From positions 3,782,001 to 3,846,000 of the forward strand of contig OZ251545.1 in the NCBI GenBank assembly GCA_965243335.1: DNA of 64,000 nt. Direction: 5' to 3'. A program made the translations under genes and the position numbers. The notes below the pieces were generated by a model that had not been told where the DNA came from, ran no database searches, and worked only from the letters and a program-made list of their open reading frames with translations. Within the stretch, counting starts at the first letter, position 1. Each line of letters begins with the position of its first letter. The DNA comes from JAJDXW01 sp965243335 (GTDB lineage Bacteria; Pseudomonadota; Gammaproteobacteria; HK1). Shown piece after piece: positions 34,253 through 43,430 of the stretch.

Positions 34253-35131
34253 TCAGATGCGCAGCGTCGCGTGCTGGCCGAACAGCCCGCGCGGGCGGAC
34301 GAGGAGCACGACGATGATCACGAGGTAGCAGGTGACGTCGATGAACGCGGTCGACACGTAGGTGCCGAGCACCTTCTCCAGCACCCCGATGACGATGCCC
34401 CCGACGACCGCGCCGTAGAGCGACCCGAACCCCCCGAGGGTCATCGCGGCGAAGCCCCGGAGCAGGGTCCACACCCCCGCGTCGGGGTCGAGCACGAGGA
34501 TGAGGCCGAGCATCACCCCGCCGAGCGCCCCGAGGGCGCATCCCGCCCCCCAGATGAGGTTGTTGTAGAGCCGCACGTTGATGCCGACGAGCGAGGCGCC
34601 GCGCTGGGTCTGGAACATCGCCTGCACGATCCGGCCGAAGCGGGTCCTCGAGAACACGAGCCAGCTCGCGGCGAGCATGACGAGGACGACGACGCAGAAC
34701 GTGATCTCGTCGAGGGTCATGACGGTGTTGAACGCGAAGAAGAACTGCTCCTCGAAGGGGCGCGGCATCTTCGTCATCTCCGAGCCGTATTCGAGGCGGA
34801 CGAGCCCCCGGACCGCGTAGCCGATGGCGATGGCCATCATCGCGAGGCTCAGGTGCGGGCCGGCGATGATCGGCCAGATGAAGGCCCGGTGCAGGAGGTA
34901 GCCGAAGCCGAACAGCGCGGCGAGGGAGAGGAGCAGGGCGGGAACGAACGGGAGGGTGACGTTGATCATGAAGATCAGCACCATGTAGGCGCCCGCCATC
35001 ACGAGGTCGCCGTGGCCGAAGTTCACCACGGTCGTCGCCCGGTAGAGGATCGTCATGGAGAGGGCGATGAGCGCGTACAGCATCCCGATCGCGATGCCGC
35101 TCACCAGGAGCTGCGGCAGCAGTGACAGCAT
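34253..35131 (-). CDS. livH: Branched-chain amino acid-type ABC transporter permease LivH
   Basis: Second membrane component, 292 residues, with LLVSGIAIGMLYALIALSMT at the start, ATTVVNFGHGDLVMAGAYMV and the LivHM loop FAAMTLGGFGSLYGAVVGGI. A long frame running further upstream on the same strand is a shadow in GC-rich DNA. 64 bases separate it from livM. Confidence 0.94.
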   Translation of the reverse strand: MLSLLPQLLVSGIAIGMLYALIALSMTILYRATTVVNFGHGDLVMAGAYMVLIFMINVTLPFVPALLLSLAALFGFGYLLHRAFIWPIIAGPHLSLAMMAIAIGYAVRGLVRLEYGSEMTKMPRPFEEQFFFAFNTVMTLDEITFCVVVLVMLAASWLVFSRTRFGRIVQAMFQTQRGASLVGINVRLYNNLIWGAGCALGALGGVMLGLILVLDPDAGVWTLLRGFAAMTLGGFGSLYGAVVGGIVIGVLEKVLGTYVSTAFIDVTCYLVIIVVLLVRPRGLFGQHATLRI

Positions 35132-35502
35132 GGTCCTTCCTCCGGGCTCGTTCTCGGGAGGGAGGGGGTGGGGCGCCGCCGCTCCCGGGCGGGCCGGGCC
35201 GGAGACCCGCGCCGGCCCGCCGGCCGCATGACGGCGCGCAAGGCGCCGCCCCCCGCTCCACTCCTGATCAGCGGCGCTCGCCCTGGCCCTCGTCCCGGCC
35301 TGCGACCGGCGGGCGGCCCCACCCTTCGAGGGCGCCGGAGCGGGCCGGGGGCCGGGGCGCCGGGTCCGCCTGCCGGGTTCGGGCGAAGCGGCCGGCGGGG
35401 GAGGCCCGCGCGTCGCGCGCGCCCCGCGCCCGCCGGTCTCCCCGCCTCTTCGCGCCCCCGCGCCCGGCCTCGCCCCGCCCGGTCGGTGAGCCGGTCGGCC
35501 GG
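35132..35502. other. Intergenic region between livK and livH
   Basis: About 370 very GC-rich bases with no convincing gene. Several frames are open on both strands only because stop codons are rare at this composition. A post-transcriptional or attenuation role between the binding-protein gene and the membrane genes is possible, but no clear hairpin with a T-run is seen. Confidence 0.3.
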
Positions 35503-36741
35503 TCAGTGCAGCGGCTGGCCGTAGGCGGTGAAGATCACCTCGTTCCCGTCCTCGTCGAGGCCGTTGAAGTACATGTCGCTCACCCCGACGTGCTGGTCCT
35601 CGGTGATGGTGACCGCGCCGGCGGAGACGTTGTTGTCGAAGCTGCGAAGCGATTCGACGGCCGCCATGTAGCTCTCGCGGGTGAGGTCGCGCCCCGCCCG
35701 CCGGAAGCCTTCCACCACCCCGACCCCGTTCATCATCCCGAAGTAGTAGAAGTGGGTCGGCTCGCCGTCGCTCGGCAGCTCGTCCTCGGTCAGGTACTTC
35801 ACGAGGACCTGCCGGGCCCACTCCAGCGCGGGCGAGCCGATCTTGTCCTTGTAGAGGTGGCCCTGGAAGAAGACCCCGTTCACCGCGTCGGGGTTGCCGA
35901 CCTGCTGCACGACCTGCCCGAAGTCCGCCCCGAGGGCGCCGATGACGGGAACCCCGAGCTGGTACTTGTGGGCGTCCCGGAGCAGCACGACCAGCTCGGG
36001 CTGGTAGAGGCAGCCGAGCACCCCGTCGACCCCCTCCGCCTTGATCCTCAGCACCTGGGCGGTGGCGTCGGTCGAGCCGCGCTCCATGGCCGTGTCGAGC
36101 ACGACCTCGCCGCCCTGCGACTCGATGTACTCCTTCGCCGGGTCGCAGTAGCCGCGCGCCCAGTCGTTGGTGTGGGCGACGATGGCGACCTTCTTCGCGC
36201 CGGGCTTGGTCATGATGAACTTGCCCATCGTGAGCCCGCTGAAGTACCCGTTGGGGGTCACGTGGAACATGTACTCGGGGGGCGCCCCGCTGCCGCCGGA
36301 GCCGATCGAGCCGGTGATCTTGGGGTTGGCGGATACGCCGCTCCAGATCATGCCCTCCTGGACGAAGGTCGGCTTGGCGGCCATCGCGACCCCGCTGCAC
36401 GGGTTGACGGTGATCATGAAGACCTTCTCGTCGTGCACCATCTTCTTCGCGGCCGCGATGCCCTTCGCCTCCGCGCACGCGGTGTCGCCGAAGACGATCT
36501 CGAACTTGCGCCCGTACACCCCGCCGAGATCGTTGACGTACCGCATGTAGGCGGCCGAGCCGTAGTTGAGGGGGTTGAAGATGGCCGCCTTGCCGGTGAA
36601 GGGGCCGATGTTGCCGATCCTGATGGTGGTGTCGGTCACCCCGCGCTCCTCGGCGGACGCGGCCCCCGGTCCGGCGGCGAAGGCGAATGCGGATGCGAGC
36701 GCCGCCGCCGCGGTGTGAAAGGCTCTCCGTTTCGTTCCCAT
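35503..36741 (-). CDS. livK: Periplasmic amino acid-type ABC transporter substrate-binding protein LivK-like
   Basis: Captures the substrate for LivHMGF. The 412-residue product has a signal peptide (MGTKRRAFHTAAAALASAFA to ASAEE) and the type I periplasmic-binding fold: TTIRIGNIGPFTGKAAIFNP, MRYVNDLGGVYGRKFEIVFG, KKVAIVAHTNDWARGY. Two cysteine pairs may form disulfides. The substrate may be a branched-chain amino acid, an amide or an aromatic compound; sequence alone does not decide. GAGGAGACTCGC precedes the start. Confidence 0.92.
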   Translation of the reverse strand: MGTKRRAFHTAAAALASAFAFAAGPGAASAEERGVTDTTIRIGNIGPFTGKAAIFNPLNYGSAAYMRYVNDLGGVYGRKFEIVFGDTACAEAKGIAAAKKMVHDEKVFMITVNPCSGVAMAAKPTFVQEGMIWSGVSANPKITGSIGSGGSGAPPEYMFHVTPNGYFSGLTMGKFIMTKPGAKKVAIVAHTNDWARGYCDPAKEYIESQGGEVVLDTAMERGSTDATAQVLRIKAEGVDGVLGCLYQPELVVLLRDAHKYQLGVPVIGALGADFGQVVQQVGNPDAVNGVFFQGHLYKDKIGSPALEWARQVLVKYLTEDELPSDGEPTHFYYFGMMNGVGVVEGFRRAGRDLTRESYMAAVESLRSFDNNVSAGAVTITEDQHVGVSDMYFNGLDEDGNEVIFTAYGQPLH

Positions 36742-36914
36742 GCGAGTCTCCTCGTGAAATCGTGTGCCGGCGGATCCGGGCGCCCCCCGGCGCCCCCGCC
36801 CCGTTCCCCGCGCCCGTGCGTCAGCCGCCGGCCCGAAGGCGCGCTTCCGGGGCCGGCGCACGGCGACGCCCCATCTTCGGAGATGGAATGCGGCATTGCA
36901 ACAGCAGCAGGATC

Positions 36915-36960
36915 GGACGTTTCAAGCTCCGTCTTGAATGTCCCTGCCGCATGGGGCAGC
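36915..36960. promoter_or_regulatory. Palindrome and small hairpin upstream of livK
   Basis: TTCAAG and CTTGAA arms (36921-36926, 36933-36938) flank 6 bases, with outer GGAC/GTCC pairs (36915-36918, 36940-36943). It is directly followed by CTGCC/GGCAG (36945-36949, 36956-36960). This less GC-rich stretch about 175-220 bases before livK is a candidate binding site for a regulator of the importer. The rest of the 390-base gap shows no gene. Confidence 0.4.
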
Positions 36961-37128
36961 GAGTACATGGCGCGCCCGAGAACGCGCCATGCCCAACCGC
37001 AGGCATCCGGGGTGTATCCGTGAGCGTCCGATAGCGCCCCAGGATAGTGGGTAATGAGGCCAGCGGACGCGGTCCCGTCATCGTTCCCGCTCGACTCCAC
37101 CGCCCCGCACTGCGGGCCCGCTGGCAGG

Positions 37129-38145
37129 TCAGGACGAGGGCTGGGCCATCCGCTCCGCGCGCGCGAGCAGGTCCGCGCCCGTGTCGCAGTCGATCAACCA
37201 GTCCCCGATCTCGTCGAGCTGGCCGGGCGCCGTGAGGCGGTCCAGCAGCCCCGACAGCCGGGCGGCCGTACCGGCATCGAACTTCCGCTCCGCCTGCCGG
37301 CACAGCCGCGCCCGCTCCTCGGCGCGGCCTCGTTCAATACCCCGCTCCATGCCCTGCTCGATCCCTCGCTCGATGCCCTGCTCGATGCCCTTCAAGCGAG
37401 CCTCCTCGTACCACTCCTTCGCCCATTCGGCCAGCATCGTCGGCTCCTCCTCCATTTGCCCCAACACTTCCTCCGAGACGGAGCCGGGCGGCGCGGCCAC
37501 CTCCGACGCCCATCGCAGGAACGACCGCCTGAGCTCCGGCTCATCCCCGTCCCGGAACCAGCCCGGCAGCCGCGACGCGGCCCGGGCCAGGTCCTCCGGC
37601 GAGCGGCTGGCCTCGAACTCCACCAGCGACGCCACCAGGTTGTCCTCGGGCAGATCGTCCTCCCCGAGCCCCCGCTCGTCAAGCACGAAGTAGCGCAGCG
37701 ACATCTGGTACTGCGCGAGCGGCCCCTCGACCGGGGCCACCAGCTTCGCCACCTCGTCCGCCGCGCGCCAGCGTGAACGACCGTTGTACAGCACCACCGG
37801 CAGCACCGGCGGCAGCTCCCCGCCCGGCCCCAGCTCACGGCGGCGAATGAGGTCCTGGTACAACAGGCTCCCGTACGCCAGCAGGCGAACGGCCATGTAC
37901 CGGTCCGCGGTCGACTGGAATTCGAGCAGCACCACCACCTGGAGCCACGACGAACCCTGGAGCCGGACCCGCCACAGGCTATCGCCGTGGCGGCGGCGCA
38001 GGTCCTCGCTCACGAACTCCGCGGGGAGCTTCTCCAGGGTCTCGAAGTCGAGCGTGTCGCTCCACCCCTTCGCGGCGAACCCGCGCAGCAGGTCCGCGAC
38101 CATGCGCGGATGGGCGAACAGGTTCTTGTAGGCGGCGTCCTGCAT
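37129..38145 (-). CDS. Rpn family recombination-promoting nuclease/putative transposase (copy 1)
   Basis: PD-(D/E)xK nuclease of the Rpn/transposase_31 group, 338 residues. It starts MQDAAYKNLFAHPRMVADLL and has the catalytic block SEDLRRRHGDSLWRVRLQ and VVVLLEFQSTADRYM (Asp and ExQ). The C-terminal part has a Glu/Gly-rich repeat (GIEQGIERGIEQGMERGIER). The C-terminal ending DEIGDWLIDCDTGADLLARA parallels the second copy at 43431. Members raise recombination rates; their natural role is unknown, possibly defence. The region just upstream also resembles that of copy 2. Confidence 0.88.
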   Translation of the reverse strand: MQDAAYKNLFAHPRMVADLLRGFAAKGWSDTLDFETLEKLPAEFVSEDLRRRHGDSLWRVRLQGSSWLQVVVLLEFQSTADRYMAVRLLAYGSLLYQDLIRRRELGPGGELPPVLPVVLYNGRSRWRAADEVAKLVAPVEGPLAQYQMSLRYFVLDERGLGEDDLPEDNLVASLVEFEASRSPEDLARAASRLPGWFRDGDEPELRRSFLRWASEVAAPPGSVSEEVLGQMEEEPTMLAEWAKEWYEEARLKGIEQGIERGIEQGMERGIERGRAEERARLCRQAERKFDAGTAARLSGLLDRLTAPGQLDEIGDWLIDCDTGADLLARAERMAQPSS

Positions 38146-38347
38146 CCGCCCAATGTAGCCTCGCCCGGCGCCGGGCGATGCCGCCGAATGGCTCGAATCG
38201 ACCGGGAGATCGGCTCGCGTTTCGTAGGAAAACGCCCCGCCCGCCGTCGGCAATGCGGCCGAGACACAAGCGTTCCCAGGGGGACCCGGCCCGAGGCCCC
38301 GCCCCGCTCCGGGAGCGAAGCCCCTTCAGCCCCTCCGATCCCCCCCA

Positions 38348-39217
38348 TCAGCCGAAGATCTCGCGGAAGCGCCCGACGCAGGCGTGGAACCCGTCCTCGA
38401 ACGTGCCGCCCTCCGGCCGGTAGACCGCTTCGAGGGAGATGGCCCCCGCGTAGCCGGTGCGGGCGAGCCACTCCGCCATCGGCCCGAGCGACGGCGCGAG
38501 CTGGCCGGCCCCCAGCTCGCACACCCGGAGGTGGGCGGCCGGCATGTCGGCCACCACGTCCTTGACGTGGAGGTGGCCGAGGGCGGCCCCGTCGCCGAGG
38601 GCCTCGAGCCCGAGCGGGGCGGGGGGCTCGCTCGCGAACATGCAGTTGGCCGGGTCCCACAGCACCTTGAGCCGTTCCGACCCGATCTCGTCGACCAGCC
38701 GCCGCCCGAGGCGGGCGGAGCAGATCGTGCCCCCGTTCCCGGTCTCGACCACCAGGGTCACCCCCTCGCGCTCGGCCAGCTCCACCGCGGGAAGCACCAG
38801 CGCCTTCAGGCAGTCCCACGCGCCGTGCGCGACGTTCCACTGGTCCGCCCCGTTCTCGCCGAACAGGATCACCTCCCGGCGCCCGGACATGATGCGGACG
38901 ACCGCACAGTCGAGCCGGTGGGCGAGGTCGATGCAATTCGCGAGCTTGTCGAGGTGGGCCCGGTGCTCGTCTCCTCCGGGCTCGGTCTCGCGCACCAGAA
39001 GCCCGCCGAAGACGTGCCGGGAGATGCACGAGACCGGCATCCGCGCCGCGCGCACCAGGGAGACGACCCGCGCGGTCTCGTCAGGGTCGAGGTCGCCGAC
39101 CTCCCGATCCCATACGTACTGGAGCTCGACCTCGTCGAGCCCCGCGTCGCGGGCGACCCGGAGGGCGTGCTCCAGGTCGCGGCTGATCCCGTCGGAGATG
39201 ACCCCGAGTCGGCTCAT
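38348..39217 (-). CDS. Sugar phosphate isomerase/epimerase family TIM-barrel protein
   Basis: Xylose-isomerase-like AP-endonuclease-2 fold of 289 residues. Strand-end residues that bind metal are seen in VVETGNGGTICS, KVLWDPANCMFAS, LHVKDVVADMPAAH and ISLEAVYRPEGG. GGGAGGAAAGAGCC precedes the ATG at 39217. It stands alone on the reverse strand; substrate unknown. Confidence 0.82.
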   Translation of the reverse strand: MSRLGVISDGISRDLEHALRVARDAGLDEVELQYVWDREVGDLDPDETARVVSLVRAARMPVSCISRHVFGGLLVRETEPGGDEHRAHLDKLANCIDLAHRLDCAVVRIMSGRREVILFGENGADQWNVAHGAWDCLKALVLPAVELAEREGVTLVVETGNGGTICSARLGRRLVDEIGSERLKVLWDPANCMFASEPPAPLGLEALGDGAALGHLHVKDVVADMPAAHLRVCELGAGQLAPSLGPMAEWLARTGYAGAISLEAVYRPEGGTFEDGFHACVGRFREIFG

Positions 39218-39524
39218 GGCTCTTTCCTCCCGATCCTGATTGTGGGCCGAAGGGCGAAGTTTCATCGCGCCCCCGCCCCTCGCAGTGTACGCGACCCGCC
39301 CCCGGGCGCGGTTCGAATATCGGTCGAGGGAAGCGCCTTCGCCGTTGAAGTGGCGGCGGCCGATATGCCCTCGATACGAGCCGGGCCAGTGGACGCGCAG
39401 CCCGCTTCGCAGCGGGCCGAGGCGGCGCGCGGCGGCTCGCTCGGGAAAGGGCTTCGATCCGCCGCAGCGCCGATCACCGCCTGGACTGCCTCAACCCGAA
39501 CCCGTCATGCCGCGCAGCGTCCCG

Positions 39525-40115
39525 TCAATCCGTCGTGTCACGTTTGAATTCGAGGCCATCGGCGTCGCTGATCGCCGTGTAAAGCCTTCGGACTTCCCGC
39601 ACGGCGTCTTCCGCCTTCTTCAGGTTCTCCTCGAAATCCATCCCGATACAGTTGCGTTGCGCATCAAGACGGAGCGCCCCTTCCATCGCCAGCATTGATT
39701 CGGAGACTACCTCGACAACCGCCGCGCCAATCCACAGCGTGTCCTCCAAATCCTGGTTGGAATCCAGCAACTCGTCACCTGCCTTGAAGCTCAGGCGAAT
39801 CGCCAGCGACCGCTGGGAGATATCGAAGGACGTCATGTGCCCCACCGCTCGAATCCGGGGCAAAGCGTCCATTGGTGTCTTGTCCTTCAGATCATTCAGG
39901 ATCCGCCTTATCGATCCCAATTGCTCATGCAATTCCACGTTGTCATCCAAGCTCGCTAACAGTGAATTCCAGGCGGCATCGTCCAGGCTCGTCAACTCGT
40001 CAAGAAGTCGATGGCCCTCCTCGGAAACCCCGGTCTCGTCCTTCGACTCGATGGCCTTGACGACATCCGAGATGTCTTTCCTGGCCTCAAGCAACCGCTC
40101 GGCATCGAGTGTCAT
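39525..40115 (-). CDS. Uncharacterised helical protein
   Basis: 196-residue soluble protein, mostly helical and acidic (RLLEARKDISDVVKAIESKD near the start, ENLKKAEDAVREVRRLYTAI near the end). No known domain was recognised. GGAGG lies before the ATG. Lower GC than the core genome. A 38-base piece of its coding sequence recurs at the 3' end of galE (45493-45530), showing that another copy of this gene once lay there. Confidence 0.65.
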   Translation of the reverse strand: MTLDAERLLEARKDISDVVKAIESKDETGVSEEGHRLLDELTSLDDAAWNSLLASLDDNVELHEQLGSIRRILNDLKDKTPMDALPRIRAVGHMTSFDISQRSLAIRLSFKAGDELLDSNQDLEDTLWIGAAVVEVVSESMLAMEGALRLDAQRNCIGMDFEENLKKAEDAVREVRRLYTAISDADGLEFKRDTTD

Positions 40116-40342
40116 GCGATCCTCCGTTGTGCCGTTATCGCCTTTCGTCTTTTGTCTTTGTTCGGAGTAAGGAGATTTCTCGAAATCCGGCCAAGATCCA
40201 TACTTTTTTCATAATTCATTGAATTTAAACGAAAAACGACGTCCCTGACAGAAGATTTTCTGACCCTCCCACAAGGGAGTTCGACAAACTTCTTCCCGCT
40301 GCCTTCCTCAATAGGAAGCCCACGGTTCGTCTTCAGCGCCAT
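40112..40342 (-). CDS. Possible small basic protein upstream of the 196-residue gene
   Basis: 76-residue frame rich in Lys and Arg (RISRNLLTPNKDKRRKAITA) in a low-GC stretch, with its stop overlapping the next start codon by 4 bases (ATGA), which favours translation coupling. No clear ribosome site lies before its ATG and no domain is recognised. An inverted repeat GTAGG/CCTAC (40359-40372) lies just upstream and could be an operator. It may instead be the promoter region. Confidence 0.3.
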   Translation of the reverse strand: MALKTNRGLPIEEGSGKKFVELPCGRVRKSSVRDVVFRLNSMNYEKSMDLGRISRNLLTPNKDKRRKAITAQRRIA

Positions 40343-40386
40343 ACGGAGCGGTCGTTGCGTAGGTTGTCCTACCTTCTTTTTTGGCG

Positions 40387-41100
40387 CTAAGACCAGCTTC
40401 CGCCAATAATTCTCGAATAAACCTCTTGTCGCACCGCTGCGATGTGCCGCTTTACTCGATCGTCAAGAATGCCCTCCTGCGTCTGAAGTTCGAGTTCGAA
40501 CCGAATGAGCAGCCGTCGATAAAGATCGAGTTCCCCGTTCTGCCGCGCCCCGGCCAATTGCCGAATGGCAAGGTCGTCGCGCCGCAGGGAGCCGCACTTT
40601 CGCATGAGGAGAAGCGCAGCATCCCCGCGTTCGGAGAGGCGGCTGCCGAGATATACCGCATCTTCCAACGCCTTGTCGAACGCTGCCCGAGCTTCCTCGG
40701 CCAATCTGGTCCTGAGAGCCGTGTAGAGGGTCGGTGTCGCCACCCCTATCCAGCACTCGGAGCCATCGACTTGCGCAAAGGGTATCTCCGAGTCGAGGAG
40801 TTCGACTTGCGCGGTCTCGGCAGCCTGCACGAGTTCTGCCCCCATCGCGACCAATCCTTCGCCGGAATCAATCGGCCGCGCGCACGCCGGCGGCAGAAGC
40901 GTCCCGAGCGCCGACGCCTCGTTCGGGTCAGCGATGTCCAGCGCCTCGGGGTCGTTCCGCCAATCGAGCCGGTGCGCAAGGTACAGCGCGGGGTCACCCT
41001 CGAACGAGAGCAAGGGGTGGCAAAGATGCATCTGGTCGCCAACGTCGGCGACGGATACGGGAAATCCCTGCAACGTGGCGGGTTTGCGCACGTCAATCAT
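40387..41100 (-). CDS. Uncharacterised protein
   Basis: 237-residue soluble protein. The N-terminal half has LCHPLLSFEGDPALYLAHRL and DWRNDPEALDIADPNEASAL; the C-terminal half is helical (RRLLIRFELELQTQEGILDD, RVKRHIAAVRQEVYSRIIGG). No family recognised. It overlaps the upstream gene by 8 bases, suggesting that the two products act together. Confidence 0.6.
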   Translation of the reverse strand: MIDVRKPATLQGFPVSVADVGDQMHLCHPLLSFEGDPALYLAHRLDWRNDPEALDIADPNEASALGTLLPPACARPIDSGEGLVAMGAELVQAAETAQVELLDSEIPFAQVDGSECWIGVATPTLYTALRTRLAEEARAAFDKALEDAVYLGSRLSERGDAALLLMRKCGSLRRDDLAIRQLAGARQNGELDLYRRLLIRFELELQTQEGILDDRVKRHIAAVRQEVYSRIIGGSWS

Positions 41101-41859
41101 GGGCGAACTCCAGCGCCATCGATTCCCTTACCGAACGCACCACCGAATCGTTTTGCTTTGGCACGATGACGTGGTCGGAGCTGGAGATCCACCGGTGGAT
41201 TTGGCGGCTTTCGCTGTCCGCCAGCGGACTGCGCCAGAGCCAATCGACGTATTCGGCACGGCTGACTTCGGTCATATAGACCGCCCGTAGCGTCAGGCGG
41301 CCGGCGATCAGCTCGTGCGGGACGCGGACCTCCCATGTCCAGGCCTGATCGGTATTCGGCTGCCCCTTGATGATGGTGAACCCGGTCTCCGGAGACTCGC
41401 TCCCGGTTTCGGGGGCGCGACCCTCAAGGTAGTCGCCGACCGTGCCGTAGTGGGCGTGGATGTACCGCTCGAAGGCATCCTGCCAGCCGCGCAACGGCAC
41501 ATCCAGCGTCTGGAAGGCCGCTTGCCGTTCCGTCGCATCGAGTGGTGGATCGGTATGGATCTTGTCCGACCACCACCCGCCGCTGTCGAAGGGCGTAGCC
41601 CCCCTCGCATCCGTGGGCCATACGACGCCTTCGGCCTCGCTCAGGACGAATACGACCAAGCCAAAGCTGTCCTTCGCCCGCAGGACGTAGAAGTAGTAAG
41701 GCTTGCCGAGGATGCCAAGCCCACGCTCGGCCTCGAGCGTTTGCCGGGAGGCGGCGGGGGCGGCCACTCTCCCCGGATTGCCCTGGTCACCAGTTCGCGC
41801 CAATCCCCGCCGCCGGGAAGGCGCTCGCTGCGTAACCCCCGAGTCAGCAGGCTGTTCAT
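41093..41859 (-). pseudogene. Uncharacterised gene with probable frameshift near its 5' end
   Basis: The last 210 residues read well in one frame: GKPYYFYVLRAKDSFGLVVF, GATPFDSGGWWSDKIHTDPP, VPLRGWQDAFERYIHAHYGT, WLWRSPLADSESRQIHRWIS. Upstream of about 41770 that frame stops looking like protein, while another reverse frame gives a sensible start, MNSLLTRGLRSERLPGGGDW, from ATG 41857-41859. A frameshift at the G/C-rich run near 41745-41775, real or a sequencing error, would join the two. Function not recognised; paired with the next gene by an 8-base overlap. Confidence 0.5.
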
Positions 41860-42172
41860 GGCCGTGATTGTACACAATGAATCCGCTGATCTGCGGCATG
41901 TCCAGCACCGCCGTGTACGTCCCCGGTTGGGGTTGCTGGCGCCGGGGTCCTCTTCGAGGGCGAGGCTGCGCCGGCCCAGCGTCACGGACGGATGGGCGTC
42001 AGGTATGGGCGAAGCTCCGGCGGGCGGCAGCGCAGGCCGTTCGGAGAGGGCGGGCCGCAACGCGGCGGCCCCTCGCCCCGCGAAGCGCGATCGGCTTGGG
42101 CCGCGACACGCAGCCGGACGCATCCGCCGTTCGTCCATCATCAGCCTCCCCGCGACGGAGGCCGCCCAAGCC

Positions 42173-43108
42173 CTACAACATCCAGACCACCACCCTGCGC
42201 TCATCGTGCCGGGGCTCCACGCTTCCTGCCGCCCCGCCCCCGCCCTCACCTTCCCGACGGTCCTCCGCAGCCTCGCTACGCCGGCGCTCCTTCGCGCCGG
42301 TGCGCCGGTCCATCACCACCAGATGCCCTTCCGCCGCACCGCACTTCTCCATGTACCGCAGCGTCTGCTTCACCCACTCCTCGACCGTCCACGCGAGGCT
42401 CTTGCGGTCCGAATCGCGTAACACCTTGCACTCCACCACGAACCGCTCCCACAGGTCCGACGGCTGCCCCGGCTCGCGCGGCCACAGCACCAGCAGATCC
42501 GTCCGGCCCCGCCCCAACCCGTACTCCCGCTCGATGCGCCCGCCGCTGTTCACCACCCGGTGCAGGTACGACTGCAAGATGAGCTGCGGAGCCGCCTCCC
42601 GGTACGCCCCCAGATGGGAGAGCCGGTGCTCCGCGTGCTCCCCGAAGAACGTGCGAAACGCAGTCAGCAGCTTCGTCATGTTCAGCCGCCCGTCATCGTC
42701 CACGTACCACGCTGTCTGCACGTCCAGGCTGTCCTGCAACACGTAGCCCAGCTCGCGCGGCACGACCTCGCGGTAGATCGGGTTCGCGATGCGAGGCGGA
42801 GAGTCCGGGGCCAGCAGGCCCAGGTCGCGAAGGTATTCGAGGTCGCGGCCATCGTGCTGTGCCTCCCCGCCGCTCAGGATGGGCTCGACCACCCGCCGTA
42901 CCCGCTCCTCCTCCAGCTTGTGCGCCAACTGGTCCAGATGCGTGCGCCGCGAGAGGATGAGCTCCTCGCGCGCCGCGTAGACGTCGTCCGCTTCGATGGT
43001 CCGCGAGCGGTCGCGCCCGGCCTTGTTGTCGAAGCACGCCCCGGCGCACAGCGCGGGCCAGACCCGGCGCGGGAAATCGTCGCCCAGAAGCCGGGCGCTG
43101 GCGGCCAG
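42173..43108 (-). pseudogene. N-terminally truncated ATP-binding protein, nuclease-like C-terminal part
   Basis: Matches the C-terminal part of large prophage-type AAA ATPase-like proteins: ACFDNKAGRDRSRTIEADDV, YAAREELILSRRTHLDQLAH, NPIYREVVPRELGYVLQDSL, and a nuclease-like end FVVECKVLRDSDRKSLAWTV with VEEWVKQTLRYMEKCGAAEG. The ATPase domain with its Walker motifs is gone: at 43108 the sequence switches abruptly to a fragment of an Rpn gene in the opposite orientation. The remaining frame is open, but its apparent N-terminus is the Rpn fragment read backwards. Confidence 0.75.
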
Positions 43109-43266
43109 GCTGTCGGGGCTGGTTGTGCATCTCGCGGACCCGGAACGTCTCGCCGAGGTCGGCGACTGGGTCATCGAGTGCGGCACGGGGACGGAGCTGC
43201 TCGCCCGCGCCGAGCGGTCGGCCCGCCTCTCCTGACGGCGCCCCGCGCGCGGTTCGCCAGCGCCGG
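43109..43266 (+). pseudogene. Duplicated 3' fragment of an Rpn gene
   Basis: 158 bases matching 44363-44520 with two differences, same orientation, 1254 bases apart. It covers the last 42 codons of the Rpn gene (ending GTELLARAERSARLS), its stop codon and 31 bases beyond. It forms the breakpoint of the truncated ATPase gene on the other strand. Confidence 0.9.
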
Positions 43267-43430
43267 AATCCCCACCGCCGAACGGCCGGACGGACCGTCT
43301 CGGCTTACGGTGCGGTAGGCGAACGGAGCATCCCGCGCGGGCTCCTTCGCACGAAACGCGCGCCGATTTCCTACGGATATCGAGCCGGTCGCCGGCCGCG
43401 CCGCGGCCGGTTCGGCGCTATGGTGCGCCG

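Noticed and set aside
40359..40386. GTAGG-TTGT-CCTAC hairpin with a following T-rich run as a forward terminator
   Set aside because: No forward-strand gene ends before it; all neighbours are on the reverse strand. It is kept only as a possible operator.
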